Below are positions 53,234 through 62,438 of a stretch of DNA of 64,000 nt, piece after piece. The position numbers and the translations under genes are program-made. Under the pieces are notes generated by a model. It had not been told where the DNA came from. It did not search any database and saw nothing but the letters and a program-made list of their open reading frames with translations. This DNA comes from Blastococcus_B deserti (GTDB lineage Bacteria; Actinomycetota; Actinomycetes; Mycobacteriales; Geodermatophilaceae), in the NCBI RefSeq assembly GCF_042682525.1, contig NZ_JBHUHP010000004.1:186001-250000 (forward strand), given 5' to 3'. The stretch's first letter is position 1. Each line of letters begins with the position of its first letter.

Positions 53234-54778
53234 TCACGGGCCGGCGAGCAGCGCCCGGACGGCGTCGACGGTGTCGGCGTCCGCCGGGCTCTTGTCCGGC
53301 CGGTAGCGCACCACGCGGGCGAACCGCAGTGCCACCCCGCCCGGATACCGCGGGCTGCGCTGCGCGCCGTCCAGCGCGATCTCGACGACGAGCTCCGGCC
53401 GCAGCCGCAGGCCCCACCCGGTCCGCTCGGCGGCGTGCGCGGGGAACGTCCGCGTCTGCCAGTCGAGCAGCTCGTCGGTCATCCCCTTGAACGTCTTGCC
53501 CACCATGACCGGCTCGCCGCCGTCGGGGTCGCGGGCGCCGAGGTGGATGTTCGAGAGCTTTCCCGAGCGGCGGCCGTAGCCCCATTCCGCGCCCAGCACG
53601 ACCAGGTCGAGGGTGTGGACGGGTTTCACCTTCTGCCAGGCCCTGCCCCGCCGGCCGGCCGCGTAGGCGGCGCCGAGCGCCTTGACGACGACGCCCTCGT
53701 GGCCGGCGTCGAGGGCGGCGTCCAGCACCGCGGCCGCCTGCCCGGGGTCCGGCTCGCGGACGCCCGGCATGCGCAGCGGGGCGTGCTCCTCGGCCGACAG
53801 CAGCCCGGCCAGCGCGTCGAGGCGGACGTGCAGCGGTTCGTCGAGGAGATCACGCCCGTCCAGGTGCAGCAGGTCGAAGAAGAACGGGCTGAGCAGCACC
53901 CCCTCGTCCGCCGTCTCCCCGCCCGCCCCGCTGCCGAAGCGGCTCATCGTGTCCTGGAAGGCGCGTGGCCGGCCGTCGTCGTCCAGGGCCAGGGTCTCGC
54001 CGTCGAGCACGGCGGTGTCGCACGGCAGGGCCCGGACCCGGTCGACGAGCTCGGGCACGCCGCCGGTCACCTCGCGCAGCGTGCGGGTCCACACCCGCAC
54101 CACGTCGCCGTCCCGGTGCACCTGGATGCGCGCGCCGTCGAGCTTGTGCTCGACGGTGACCCCGGGGCCCAGGTCGGCGAGTGCGGCGTCGAGCGAGGCC
54201 CCCGGGCTCGCCAGCATCGGGCGCACCGGACGGCCCACCTCGAGGCGCACGGCGTCGAGCGCGGCCACTCCGCCGGTCAGGGCCAGGGCGGCGGTCCCGG
54301 GGAGCCGGCCGGACAGCATGAAGGCCCGGCGCACGGCCGCGGACGGCACGCCGGCCGCCGCCGCGACGGCGTCCAGCACGACTCCCTCCAGCGCCCCCTG
54401 GCGCAGCTCGCCGGAGAGCAGCCGGACGAGGAAGTGCTGCTCCTCCGCGGTGGCCGCGGCCAGCAGCGCGGTCACCGTCGCGTCGCGACGCGCTGTCGAG
54501 CCCGCGCCACCCGTGGCGGCGAGGTCCGTGAGGGCGCCGTCGACCTCGACGACCTCCAGCGACGGCGCCGCGGCGGGTTCGCCCGCCAGCCGGGACAGCG
54601 TGCGCCACCCGACGCCCAGCCGGCCCTGCCGTGCCTCCCCGGCCAGCCAGCCCGTGACCGGCTCCACCTCGTCGATGCCGGCCCGGCGCAGCAGGTCGGC
54701 GATGACCGCGGCCTTGCCCGTGCGGGACCGCGTGCCCGCGACCGCGGCGGAGGCGGTGACGACGTCGGCGAGGAGCAC
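53234..54778 (-). CDS. ligB: ATP-dependent DNA ligase (LigB type)
   Basis: 514 residues from a GTG at 54778, giving MLLADVVTASAAVAGT as in mycobacterial LigB (507 residues). The N-terminal DNA-binding domain is followed by the nucleotidyltransferase motif I EHKLDGARIQVHR (Lys near 207), motif III AVLDGETLALD, motif IV EGVVVKALGAAY, motif V WQKVKP, and an OB domain ending PRYPGGVALRFARVVRYR. It seals nicks with ATP; the essential NAD ligase would be elsewhere. Confidence 0.93.
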   Translation of the reverse strand: MLLADVVTASAAVAGTRSRTGKAAVIADLLRRAGIDEVEPVTGWLAGEARQGRLGVGWRTLSRLAGEPAAAPSLEVVEVDGALTDLAATGGAGSTARRDATVTALLAAATAEEQHFLVRLLSGELRQGALEGVVLDAVAAAAGVPSAAVRRAFMLSGRLPGTAALALTGGVAALDAVRLEVGRPVRPMLASPGASLDAALADLGPGVTVEHKLDGARIQVHRDGDVVRVWTRTLREVTGGVPELVDRVRALPCDTAVLDGETLALDDDGRPRAFQDTMSRFGSGAGGETADEGVLLSPFFFDLLHLDGRDLLDEPLHVRLDALAGLLSAEEHAPLRMPGVREPDPGQAAAVLDAALDAGHEGVVVKALGAAYAAGRRGRAWQKVKPVHTLDLVVLGAEWGYGRRSGKLSNIHLGARDPDGGEPVMVGKTFKGMTDELLDWQTRTFPAHAAERTGWGLRLRPELVVEIALDGAQRSPRYPGGVALRFARVVRYRPDKSPADADTVDAVRALLAGP

Positions 54779-54845
54779 CGCGCCATGCTCGCAGGGGCGG
54801 CCCCGCGGCGGCATTCCCGGACGCCGGCCGCGGCTGCCCTTCCGG

Positions 54846-56009
54846 CTAGAGCCGGCCGAGGGCCCGGTCGATCGCGGCGCGGAGGTCGTCGATGCCCTCG
54901 CCGGTGAGCGCCGAGACGGGAATCGCGGCCGGATAGGCGCTGCGCAGGGCGGCCACCCACTCCGGCGGTGCGACGTCGATCTTGTTGATGGCCAGGAGCT
55001 CGGGCTTGTCGCGGGCGCCGATCTCGTAGAGCACCCCGCGCACCGTGGTCACCTGCGCCATGGCGTCGGCAGCGGTCGCGTCGACGACGTGCAGCACCAG
55101 GTCGGCGTCCACCACCTCCTCCAGCGTGCTCCGGAAGGCGTCGACGAGCTGGTGCGGCAGGTGCCGGACGAATCCGACCGTGTCGGTCAGGGTGTACTCG
55201 CGTCCCCCGGCCGTCCGGGTCCGGCGCACGGTGGGGTCCAGCGTGGCGAACAGGGCGTCCTGGACCAGCACGTCGGCGCCGGTGAGCCGGTTCAGCAGAG
55301 CGGACTTCCCGGCGTTGGTGTACCCGGTCAGCGCCACCGAGGGCACCTGGTTGCGCCGGCGGCGGGAGCGGGTCCGCTCCCGGCGCTTGCCGGTCTCCTC
55401 GACCTGCCGGCGCAGGACGGTCATCCGGCGGCGCAGGTGCCGGCGTTCGGACTCCAGCCGCTGCTCACCCGGGCCGCGCACGCCGATGCCGGCGCCTCCG
55501 GCCGTCCGGCCGCCGCCCACCCGGGACAGCTCCGTGCCCTGCCCGCGCAGGCGGGGCAGCTGATAGGCCAGCTGAGCCAGCTCCACCTGCGCCTTGCCCT
55601 CACTGCTCCGGGCGTGCTGGGCGAAGATGTCGAGGATCAGCGCGGTCCGGTCGACGACGCGGGCGCCGAGCCGGTCCTCCAGGTTCCGCACCTGGCCGGG
55701 GGTGAGCTCGCCGTCGGCGATGACCAGTGCGGCCGAACGCTCCTGCACCATCCCGGCGAGCTCGGTCACCTTGCCCGACCCGAGATAGGTCGCCGGGTCC
55801 GGGCGGTCCCGGGTCTGGACCAGCCGGCCGACGACCGCCACCCCGTCGGTCGACGCGAGCCGCTCCAGCTCGTCGAGCCCCGGCTCGTCCTCCGCGGACC
55901 CGAGACCGACCAGGACGGCGCGGGTCGCCTCCTCGTCGGGCAGCGAGCGCCCGTCCCCGTCGTCGCGCGTGCCGGCACCGCCGGACGGAACCAGCCATGG
56001 ACCTGGCAT
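54846..56009 (-). CDS. hflX: Ribosome-associated GTPase HflX
   Basis: 387 residues. The N-terminal HflX domain (YLGSGKVTELA, RTALILDIFAQHARSSEGK, QLAYQLPRLRG, GIGVRGPGEQRLESERR) is followed by the GTPase domain with G1 GYTNAGKSALLNRL, G3 DTVGF and G4 NKID. HflX splits stalled ribosomes. The family motif GPGETQLE reads GPGEQRLE here. It ends in TAG within a small inverted repeat (CCGGCT/AGCCGG), which lies just beside ligB's start. Confidence 0.93.
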   Translation of the reverse strand: MPGPWLVPSGGAGTRDDGDGRSLPDEEATRAVLVGLGSAEDEPGLDELERLASTDGVAVVGRLVQTRDRPDPATYLGSGKVTELAGMVQERSAALVIADGELTPGQVRNLEDRLGARVVDRTALILDIFAQHARSSEGKAQVELAQLAYQLPRLRGQGTELSRVGGGRTAGGAGIGVRGPGEQRLESERRHLRRRMTVLRRQVEETGKRRERTRSRRRRNQVPSVALTGYTNAGKSALLNRLTGADVLVQDALFATLDPTVRRTRTAGGREYTLTDTVGFVRHLPHQLVDAFRSTLEEVVDADLVLHVVDATAADAMAQVTTVRGVLYEIGARDKPELLAINKIDVAPPEWVAALRSAYPAAIPVSALTGEGIDDLRAAIDRALGRL

Positions 56010-56322
56010 CGGTCACTCCTCGTGGAGTGGGGCGGGCACTTCCGGCCGGCTCTGCTCGCCGGTGTCCCGCGCCGCGCCCGTCCCGGCAGGGAGGGCCCTC
56101 CGCAGTCAGGCTCGCCGCACCGGTCCCGGTCCGCCACCGGAGCGGTCCACCGGCGCTCGCCGGTTTCGAGCCGGAGCCGGGGGGCATCACTGCGGAACGC
56201 CACCGGGTGGAACAGACCGCCCCTGGATCGACGCGCTCGACGGATCGATGTCGACGCCGGTGCAGCCGCACGCGGTGGGGACCGGAGTCCGTGCTCGTCG
56301 GGTGCACGACCGAGGATCGACC
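56010..56322. other. Intergenic stretch between hflX and the NAGGN synthetase gene
   Basis: About 310 bases with no frame of protein-like composition on either strand. It must carry the divergent promoters of hflX and the downstream gene, but no clear -35/-10 pair or repeat stood out to me. Confidence 0.5.
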
Positions 56323-56388
56323 ATGGGTGACGGCAGGAACGGCCTCGACGGCGCGAACCGGGAGAACCGCGGGGGCGCGTCGTGGTGA
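56323..56388 (+). CDS. Possible 21-residue upstream ORF coupled to the NAGGN synthetase gene
   Basis: ATG at 56323, hydrophilic product MGDGRNGLDGANRENRGGAS plus W, stop TGA at 56386-56388 overlapping the next ATG (TGATG). The overlap would couple translation of the synthetase to this leader. No ribosome-binding site is obvious before it, so it may be chance. Confidence 0.35.
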   Translation: MGDGRNGLDGANRENRGGASW

Positions 56389-58136
56389 TGAGGCCCGAGG
56401 TGCGTCGCATGACGTCCTCTCTCGCACGGATACCGATGACCGGCGCCAGCTGGCCGGTGCCCTCGGAGCACCAGCTGCGCGGGATGCAGCACGAGGCCGT
56501 GCTCGATCTGGGGTGGGGCCGCCTGCTCTTCGGGCAGACGTTCGCCTCCCCGAGGCGGCTGGTGGAGGAGCTGCGCGGGGAGCAGCCCGGACGCCGGGAC
56601 ATCTGCATGTACCCGCGGGACCCGCAGGTGCTGGTCGGGCTGGCTCCTGACGAGCTGTTCGTCGACCCCTCGTACACCTTCCGTCTCGACCTGCACCGGT
56701 ACCGCCCCCGCCGGGAGCTGATCGAGGACGTGTTCGTCCGCACGGTCACCTGCCCGGCCGACGTCGCCGAGATGAGCCGCATCCACGCGGCCAACGGCAT
56801 GCTCCGGGCCGAGGCCGCCACGACGTGGGCCAACCACCACACGCGCACCGTCACCTACCTCGTCGCAGAGGACCGTCGCACGGGGCAGATCGTCGGAACG
56901 GTCACCGGCGTCGACCACGTCGCCGCCTTCGGGGATCCGGAGGGCGGGAGCAGCCTGTGGTGCCTGGCGATCGACCGCAGCCGCGCCCCCGCGGGAACCG
57001 GCGAGGCGCTGGTCCGGGTGCTGGTCGAGCGCTACGGCGCCCGCGGCCGCGCCTACCTCGACCTGTCGGTCCTGCACGACAACGACGCCGCCATCCGGCT
57101 GTACCGGAGGCTCGGTTTCCGGCCGACCTCCGCCGTCTGCGTCAAGCGCAAGAACGCGGTCAACGCGCCCTTGTTCGTCGGGGAGCCGCCCGGCCTGGAG
57201 GAGCTGAATCCCTACGCGCGGATCCTGGCCGACGAGGCGCTGCGCCGCGGGATCCGCGTGGAGGTGACCGATGCCCCCTCCGGCGAGCTGCGGCTCACCT
57301 GCGGCGTGCGCAGCGTGTACACCCGTGAGTCCCTCTCGGAGCTCACCACGGCCGTGGCGATGAGCCGCTGCGACGACAAGCGGGTCACCCGCCGCATCGT
57401 CGAGCGGGCGGGCGTCCGGGTCGCCGCCGCTGCCGAGGCGAGGGACGGCGACCTCGCCGCCGCGCTGGGCCTGCTGGCCAGCTGCGGGCAGGTCGTGGTC
57501 AAGCCGGCCCGGGGGGAGCAGGGGAAGGGCATCACCGTCGGGATCCGGGAGGCCGCCGAGCTCGAGCGGGCGGTGGCCCTGGCGCTCCGGCACTGCCCGG
57601 ACGTGCTCGTCGAGGAACTGGTGTCCGGCCACGACCTGCGCGTCGTCGTCATCGACCACGAGGTCGTCGCCGCCGCCGTCCGCCGGCCGGCCGAGGTGGT
57701 CGGCGACGGCCAGCGGGACGTCACGGCCCTGATCCGGGAGACCAGCCGCCGTCGCGAGCGCGCGACCGCCGGGGAGTCGCGCATCCCGCTCGACGACACG
57801 ACCCGCGGTGACGTGCGGGCGGCCGGCTGGGCCATGGACGACGTGCCGCCGGCGGGTGTCCGGATCCGCGTGCGCCGGACCGCCAACCTGCACACCGGCG
57901 GCACGATCGAGGCCGTGACGGACCGGCTGCACCCCGACGTCGCCGCCGCGGCCGTGCGCGCGAGCCGGGCCATCGGCATCCCTGTGACGGGTCTGGACTT
58001 CCTGGTGCCCGACGTCGAGGGCCCCGACCACGTCTTCATCGAGGCCAACGAGCGCCCGGGGCTGGCCAACCACGAGCCGCAGCCCACCGCGGCGCGGTTC
58101 GTGGATCTGCTGTTCCCGGAGACGCGCCGGCGATGA
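56388..58136 (+). CDS. ngg: N-acetylglutaminylglutamine synthetase (GNAT plus ATP-grasp)
   Basis: 582 residues. The N-terminal third carries the family's leading segment DLGWGRLLFGQTFASP; a GNAT acetyltransferase domain follows (about 120-270: LWCLAIDRSRAPAGTGEALV, LYRRLGFRPTS); the C-terminal half is a cyanophycin-synthetase-like ATP-grasp (QVVVKPARGEQGKGITVGI, VLVEELVSGHDLRVVVID, DVEGPDHVFIEANERPG). Together they make the N-acetylated glutamine dipeptide precursor of the osmolyte NAGGN. The usual partner, an asparagine-synthase-like amidotransferase, is not next to it in this window. Confidence 0.88.
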   Translation: MRPEVRRMTSSLARIPMTGASWPVPSEHQLRGMQHEAVLDLGWGRLLFGQTFASPRRLVEELRGEQPGRRDICMYPRDPQVLVGLAPDELFVDPSYTFRLDLHRYRPRRELIEDVFVRTVTCPADVAEMSRIHAANGMLRAEAATTWANHHTRTVTYLVAEDRRTGQIVGTVTGVDHVAAFGDPEGGSSLWCLAIDRSRAPAGTGEALVRVLVERYGARGRAYLDLSVLHDNDAAIRLYRRLGFRPTSAVCVKRKNAVNAPLFVGEPPGLEELNPYARILADEALRRGIRVEVTDAPSGELRLTCGVRSVYTRESLSELTTAVAMSRCDDKRVTRRIVERAGVRVAAAAEARDGDLAAALGLLASCGQVVVKPARGEQGKGITVGIREAAELERAVALALRHCPDVLVEELVSGHDLRVVVIDHEVVAAAVRRPAEVVGDGQRDVTALIRETSRRRERATAGESRIPLDDTTRGDVRAAGWAMDDVPPAGVRIRVRRTANLHTGGTIEAVTDRLHPDVAAAAVRASRAIGIPVTGLDFLVPDVEGPDHVFIEANERPGLANHEPQPTAARFVDLLFPETRRR

Positions 58137-58170
58137 CGGCGGCGCGCGGGCAGGAGGGGAGGACACGCTG

Positions 58171-58668
58171 ATGGGAAGCGACGGACGTCCGAGGGTGCTC
58201 GGCCGGGCGGCCGCGCGGGGCGCGGCTGCCGGCCTCCTGGGTGTGGCCGTGATGACGGCGGCGGAGAAGCTGGAGCAGTCGGTGACCCACCGGCCGAACT
58301 CCTACGTCCCGGGGCGGACTCTGATGACCCTCTTGGGACGCCACCCTTCCGACAGCGACCGCCCGCTCGTCTGGAACCACGCCATGCACTGGGGCACGGG
58401 CGCCGTGCTGGGGGCCCTGCGCGGCGTCTGGGCCGCGGTCGGGCTGCGCGGCCCGCGGGCGCACCTGGCGCACACGGCCGTCCGCCTGTCCTTCGACCAG
58501 ACCCTGGAGAACGCCTCGGGCTGCGGCGCTCCGCCCCGGACATGGCCGCTCCCGGAGCAGGCATGGGACACCGCCCACAAGGCCGTCTACTCGCTGACGA
58601 CGGGGTTGCTGGCGGAGCGGTTCGTGCCGCCGTCGCTGGAGTCGCGCCGCGGCACGCTCAGCCACTGA
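58171..58668 (+). CDS. Small membrane-associated protein of unknown function
   Basis: 165 residues from an ATG after GAGGGGAGGACA. An N-terminal Ala-rich hydrophobic segment (ARGAAAGLLGVAVMTAAEKL) and a second region MHWGTGAVLGALRGVWAAVG suggest two membrane segments; HRPNSYVPGRTLMTLLGR lies between. The type occurs next to general-stress genes in soil actinobacteria, but I do not recognise a characterised family. Follows the NAGGN synthetase by 34 bases and is likely in its operon. Confidence 0.75.
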   Translation: MGSDGRPRVLGRAAARGAAAGLLGVAVMTAAEKLEQSVTHRPNSYVPGRTLMTLLGRHPSDSDRPLVWNHAMHWGTGAVLGALRGVWAAVGLRGPRAHLAHTAVRLSFDQTLENASGCGAPPRTWPLPEQAWDTAHKAVYSLTTGLLAERFVPPSLESRRGTLSH

Positions 58669-58756
58669 GGAGTGGCCGGACCGGTCCGGTCCGGTGGGTG
58701 TGAGGCGGCGGCGCCATGGGGAACCACCAGCACACGCCCACGAGAAGGAGGACGCG

Positions 58757-58915
58757 ATGACCGAGCAGTCGGGCACCCCGGTGCCGGCAGGGGACGCGGA
58801 GGACGGCTCGCACGCCAGTGTCGGCAAGGACGTCGAACGGCCCGGCGGCGGCCGCACGGAGGGCGAGACCACCGTCGACGACGCGATGGGGCAGGGGCCG
58901 GCGCCGGGGGAGTGA
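58757..58915 (+). CDS. Small acidic hydrophilic protein
   Basis: 52 residues, start fixed by AAGGAGGACGCG before the ATG. Rich in Gly, Asp, Glu and Pro (DAEDGSHASVGKDVERPGGG), no hydrophobic core, probably disordered. It follows the membrane protein on the same strand and may be part of the stress-related operon. No family recognised. Confidence 0.6.
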   Translation: MTEQSGTPVPAGDAEDGSHASVGKDVERPGGGRTEGETTVDDAMGQGPAPGE

Positions 58916-58948
58916 GCTGCGCCGCACCCCGCGCCCCGGCCGAAAGCG

Positions 58949-59725
58949 GTGCGGCGCACGCGCGACCCCGCCGGTGACGTGGCCCTGCCACCGCTGGGAC
59001 GTCCCCGCGGAACCGCTCGTCCCGCGGGGAGGGGACGGGCTCTGGCGTTCGCGGCGCCGGTCGTGCTGGTCCTCTCGGCCTGGAACAACGTGGTGGTCAC
59101 CCGGCTCCCCGGACACCCCGGCTCCTACGTCGTCGTCAACGTGGCGGCCACCGGATCGTTCGTCGCGGCGGCGCGGGTCAGCGGCCTGACCTGGGGGGAC
59201 ATCGGCCTCGGCCGACCCCGTCTCCCCGACGGGCTGCGGTGGGGTGCGGCCGCCTCCGCCGCGGTCGCGTGCGGCTACGGCGTCGCCCTCGCCGTCCCCG
59301 GTCTCCGCCCCCTGCTCGACGACGCCCGGACGGCCGACCTCGACGGCCGTCAGCTCGTCCACCAGGCCCTCGTCCGCATCCCGTTGGGCACGGTCCTGTG
59401 GGAGGAGGTGGCGTTCCGCGGGGTGCTCCTGGCCGCGCTGGCCCGGCTGTCGTCCGTGCGCGCCGCGACGGTCGCCTCCTCGACGGTCTTCGGGATCTGG
59501 CACGTCCGTCCCACGGCCGAGGCACTGTCGGCGAACGGCCTGGCGGACGGCCCGGTCGTCCGGGCCGGTGCGGTGGTGGCGGCCGGTGTGGCCACCGGGG
59601 CCGCCGGCCTGGCGTTCGGGTGGCTGCGGCTGCGCAGCGGAAGCCTCCTCGCGCCGGTGCTGGTCCACGTCGCCACCAACAGCCTCGGCATCCTCGCCGG
59701 CGCGGTGGCACGCCGCCGGAGCTGA
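58949..59725 (+). CDS. CPBP-family intramembrane metalloprotease
   Basis: 258 residues from a GTG at 58949 (start uncertain; a shorter form is possible). Several membrane segments; the CPBP/Abi motifs are complete: VLWEEVAFRGVLLAAL (EE and R), FGIWHVRPT (His) and HVATNSLGILAG (His/Asn). In bacteria such proteases are linked to membrane protein processing and bacteriocin self-immunity. No partner gene identified nearby. Confidence 0.85.
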   Translation: MRRTRDPAGDVALPPLGRPRGTARPAGRGRALAFAAPVVLVLSAWNNVVVTRLPGHPGSYVVVNVAATGSFVAAARVSGLTWGDIGLGRPRLPDGLRWGAAASAAVACGYGVALAVPGLRPLLDDARTADLDGRQLVHQALVRIPLGTVLWEEVAFRGVLLAALARLSSVRAATVASSTVFGIWHVRPTAEALSANGLADGPVVRAGAVVAAGVATGAAGLAFGWLRLRSGSLLAPVLVHVATNSLGILAGAVARRRS

Positions 59726-59983
59726 CGGACCCCGGCCGGCTCCGGGGGCTGCCCACGGTCCGGATGCAGCGCGGGCCGCGGTCCGCCGTCGCTGCCACCT
59801 GGCCGACGACTCCCGGGCACCGGGTTCCCCGGTGTCGCGCGGGTCCGGGGTCGGGACATCGAGCCGCAGGTCCGGGCGGACTTTCCGCTGATCGGGCGAC
59901 TGTGCCCTTGCTGCGCGGGCGTGGACAATGAGTCGCCTCGGACGAGGCGCGTCCTCGACGCCGCGTGACTGCCCGGACGGACG

Positions 59984-60202
59984 GTGACCTTGAAGAGTGA
60001 CCGAAGCGCGACGCTCGTGCTCCGGGTGTGGCTGGAGTCCGGCTCCGACGACTTCCGTGGTCGCCTGACGGCCGTGGACACCACCGTCGGGCACGAGGGG
60101 GGCGAGGTCACCCTCGGCGTGGTGTCCTCCGCCAGCGACGCGGTGGAGGCGGTCCGAGCGTGGTTGGACGACTTCGTGGGAGGACGCGCGCCGTCGCAAT
60201 GA
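59984..60202 (+). CDS. Small protein of unknown function
   Basis: 72 residues from a GTG. Compact alternating pattern (SATLVLRVWLESGSDDFRGR, VTLGVVSSASDAVEAVRAWL) reads like a small alpha/beta domain, with good codon bias. A ribosome-binding site is not clear. It sits upstream of the first BTAD regulator; I do not recognise the family. Confidence 0.6.
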   Translation: MTLKSDRSATLVLRVWLESGSDDFRGRLTAVDTTVGHEGGEVTLGVVSSASDAVEAVRAWLDDFVGGRAPSQ

Positions 60203-60383
60203 CGGTGCTGCATGCACGCGGTCAAGGCGCACGCACCTACCGTCACCCGCGGATCGGGCAAGGCCGCGTGGCACCTCACGTGATTGACACCTCCGAGCAG
60301 GCCTGGTGAGGATCGCTGGTCGGCGACATGCCCCTGCCGATCCGTCCGGCCATCCAGCAGGACGTCACGAGAGGGGACACCTC

Positions 60384-61214
60384 GTGGACGTTTCCCCCCA
60401 CCTGCGGGTCGGTCTGCTGGACGGCTTCGTGCTCCACCGCGGCGTCGACGGCCGGGAGACGGTCGTCGACGGACTTCCCCGGTGCGCACAGCGACTGATC
60501 GCGTACCTGAGCCTGTGCGGGCGGCCCGCGCGAGCAGCCGTGGCCGGGCAACTCTGGCCCGACGTTCCCGAGAGCCACGCGCACGGCAGTCTGCGGTCGG
60601 CGTTGTGGCGGGTCCAGAAGGTTGCTCCCGGACTGGTGGACTCCTCCGGGGGCGCCCTGGGACTGGCCGGGGGCGTGCGCGTCGACGCCCGTGAGTTCAA
60701 GGACTGGGCGCAGGGGGTGCTGGACCCGACCGCCGCCGTGGACGGCTCCTCGTGGCCGCACCCGGGCCTCGACGGCGAGCTGCTCCCCGGGTGGTACGAC
60801 GACTGGGTGCTGCTGGAACGGGAGCGACTGCGCCAATTGCGGCTGCACGTCCTCGAGGCGCTCTCGGCCAGGCTGTTGTCCGCCGGACGCTACGGCGAGG
60901 CGGTGCAGGCGGCGTACGCGGCGGTACGTGCCGAGCCGCTACGGGAGAGTGCGCACCGCGCGGTCGTGGGGGCCCACCTGACCGAGGGCAACGTGGTCGA
61001 GGCGGTGCGGGCCTATCGCACCTTCCGTGAGCTGCTGGCACGCGAGCTCAGCGTGACGCCGTCGAAGCAGATGGAGCAGCTGATCGCGCGTGCGCAACCC
61101 GTTCGCGCCGAGCACACGACCGGCGTCCCGACCCAGCGGCTGCCCCACGACCTGGCCGGGCCCGAGCTCCGCAGCGAGGTGACCGCGCACTTCACGCACC
61201 GTGGTCGGCGCTGA
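60384..61214 (+). CDS. BTAD-domain (SARP-like) transcriptional regulator, copy 1
   Basis: 276 residues from a GTG after GAGAGGGGAC. An N-terminal winged helix (LRVGLLDGFVLHRGVDG, ARAAVAGQLWPDVPESHAHG, SLRSALWRVQK) is followed by the helical bacterial transcriptional activator domain (LPGWYDDWVLLERERLRQLR, AVRAEPLRESAHRAVVGAHL, ARELSVTPSKQMEQLI). It is a minimal DnrI-type protein without ATPase or TPR extensions. TTGACA (60284-60289) and GAGGAT (60308-60313) upstream could be its promoter. Closely similar to the gene at 63179. Confidence 0.88.
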   Translation: MDVSPHLRVGLLDGFVLHRGVDGRETVVDGLPRCAQRLIAYLSLCGRPARAAVAGQLWPDVPESHAHGSLRSALWRVQKVAPGLVDSSGGALGLAGGVRVDAREFKDWAQGVLDPTAAVDGSSWPHPGLDGELLPGWYDDWVLLERERLRQLRLHVLEALSARLLSAGRYGEAVQAAYAAVRAEPLRESAHRAVVGAHLTEGNVVEAVRAYRTFRELLARELSVTPSKQMEQLIARAQPVRAEHTTGVPTQRLPHDLAGPELRSEVTAHFTHRGRR

Positions 61215-61420
61215 CGCCAGGAACCCGGCCGGGCGGCACGTGGCCGACCCCGGCCGGACCGGCTTGGAGGACGGCCGACCCCCCTCGCTGGATCGAGCCG
61301 GTGCTGCTGGGCAGGAACGCCGTGGTGGTCCACCCGACGCTCTGGGCGAGGAGCAGGTGGGGCCCCGGGTCGTGGAGGTGCTCCGCCTGCGCCGGCCCCC
61401 TGGCGCCCTACGCTCGGCCC

Positions 61421-61921
61421 GTGGGTGCGAAACGGACCGGTCTCCCGGGGCAGGACCTGCTGGTCCATCTGCGCCGGGCACGGGACCACATCGACCGGCA
61501 CTACGCCGGCCCCCTCGACCTGGCCGGCCTCGCGTCGGTCGCCGGCATCTCGAAGTACCACTTCGCCCGCTGCTTCGAGGCCGCCTACGGCGAGACGCCG
61601 ATCCGCTACCTCACCCGCCGCCGCATCGAACGGGCGCAGGACCTGCTGCGCTCGGCCAACCTCACGGTGACCGAGGTGTGCACGGCGGTGGGCTTCGCCA
61701 GCCTGGGCTCGTTCTCGTCGCGGTTCCGCGAGCTGGTGGGGGAGAGCCCGACCGGGTACCGCGCACGCTGGGCGGCGAGGGGCGGTGCGCACGTCCCCGG
61801 CTGCTGGCTCTTCATGCGGGGCGTGCTCGACCCGGGCGGTACGACCGGAGCGCGCCCGGCCGCGATCGCGCAATCTGGGAGAAGCCTTCCGACCGGCCGT
61901 CCCTCTACGGTCGACGCATGA
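61421..61921 (+). CDS. AraC-family regulator (short form)
   Basis: 166 residues from a GTG at 61421. The double helix-turn-helix is at the N-terminus: LDLAGLASVAGISKYHFARC, RRIERAQDLLRSANLTVTEV and CTAVGFASLGSFSSRFRELV. It has no upstream sensor domain, only about 45 unstructured C-terminal residues. TACGCT ends 6 bases before the GTG, so the mRNA is probably leaderless. Its stop overlaps the VOC gene's start (ATGA); regulators of this kind usually control the linked glyoxalase-fold gene. Confidence 0.88.
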   Translation: MGAKRTGLPGQDLLVHLRRARDHIDRHYAGPLDLAGLASVAGISKYHFARCFEAAYGETPIRYLTRRRIERAQDLLRSANLTVTEVCTAVGFASLGSFSSRFRELVGESPTGYRARWAARGGAHVPGCWLFMRGVLDPGGTTGARPAAIAQSGRSLPTGRPSTVDA

Positions 61922-62346
61922 TCACGAACATCTCCCTGATCACCATCCACTGCCTCGACCAGGATCAGGCGAAGAACTTCTACGTCGACGTCCTGGGGTT
62001 CGAACCGCGTACCGACATCACGATGGGGGAGGGCTTCCGCTGGGTGACCGTCGGCCACCCGAGCCAGCCCGAGCTCGAGATCACCCTGATGACCCCCGGC
62101 CCGCCGTTGGACGACGAGGCCGCGGCGTTCGTGCGGCGGCAGCTGGAGAAGGGGCAGTCGGGGGGGCTCGGCCTGCACGTCGACGACTGCCGGAAGACCT
62201 TCGAGGAGCTCTCGGCCAAGGGCGTGGAGTTCCTCCAGGAACCGGCCGAGCGGCCCTACGGCGTCGAGGCCGTCATGCGCGACAACTCCGGCAACTGGCT
62301 GGTCCTCGTCGAGCGTCGCGAGTTCAGTCCGGCCGACTTCGCCTGA
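61918..62346 (+). CDS. VOC-family (glyoxalase/bleomycin-resistance fold) protein
   Basis: 142 residues. ITIHCLDQDQAKNFYVDVLG, then ELEITLMTPGP, GLGLHVDDCRKTFEELSAKG and PYGVEAVMRDNSGNWLVLVE give two beta-alpha-beta-beta-beta repeats with the His and Glu metal ligands. The role is likely detoxification of a small electrophile or antibiotic binding. Coupled to the AraC gene by ATGA; a TACGGT six bases before its ATG could also give a separate leaderless transcript. Confidence 0.9.
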   Translation: MITNISLITIHCLDQDQAKNFYVDVLGFEPRTDITMGEGFRWVTVGHPSQPELEITLMTPGPPLDDEAAAFVRRQLEKGQSGGLGLHVDDCRKTFEELSAKGVEFLQEPAERPYGVEAVMRDNSGNWLVLVERREFSPADFA

Positions 62347-62438
62347 GCCGGTGGGTTGCGCCCGCCCGGTCCCCGGGCGGGCGACGCCGCGCGTGCGGCA
62401 CCCGCCCGTTCCGGCGTCGCACGGGCAGGATGGCGGGC

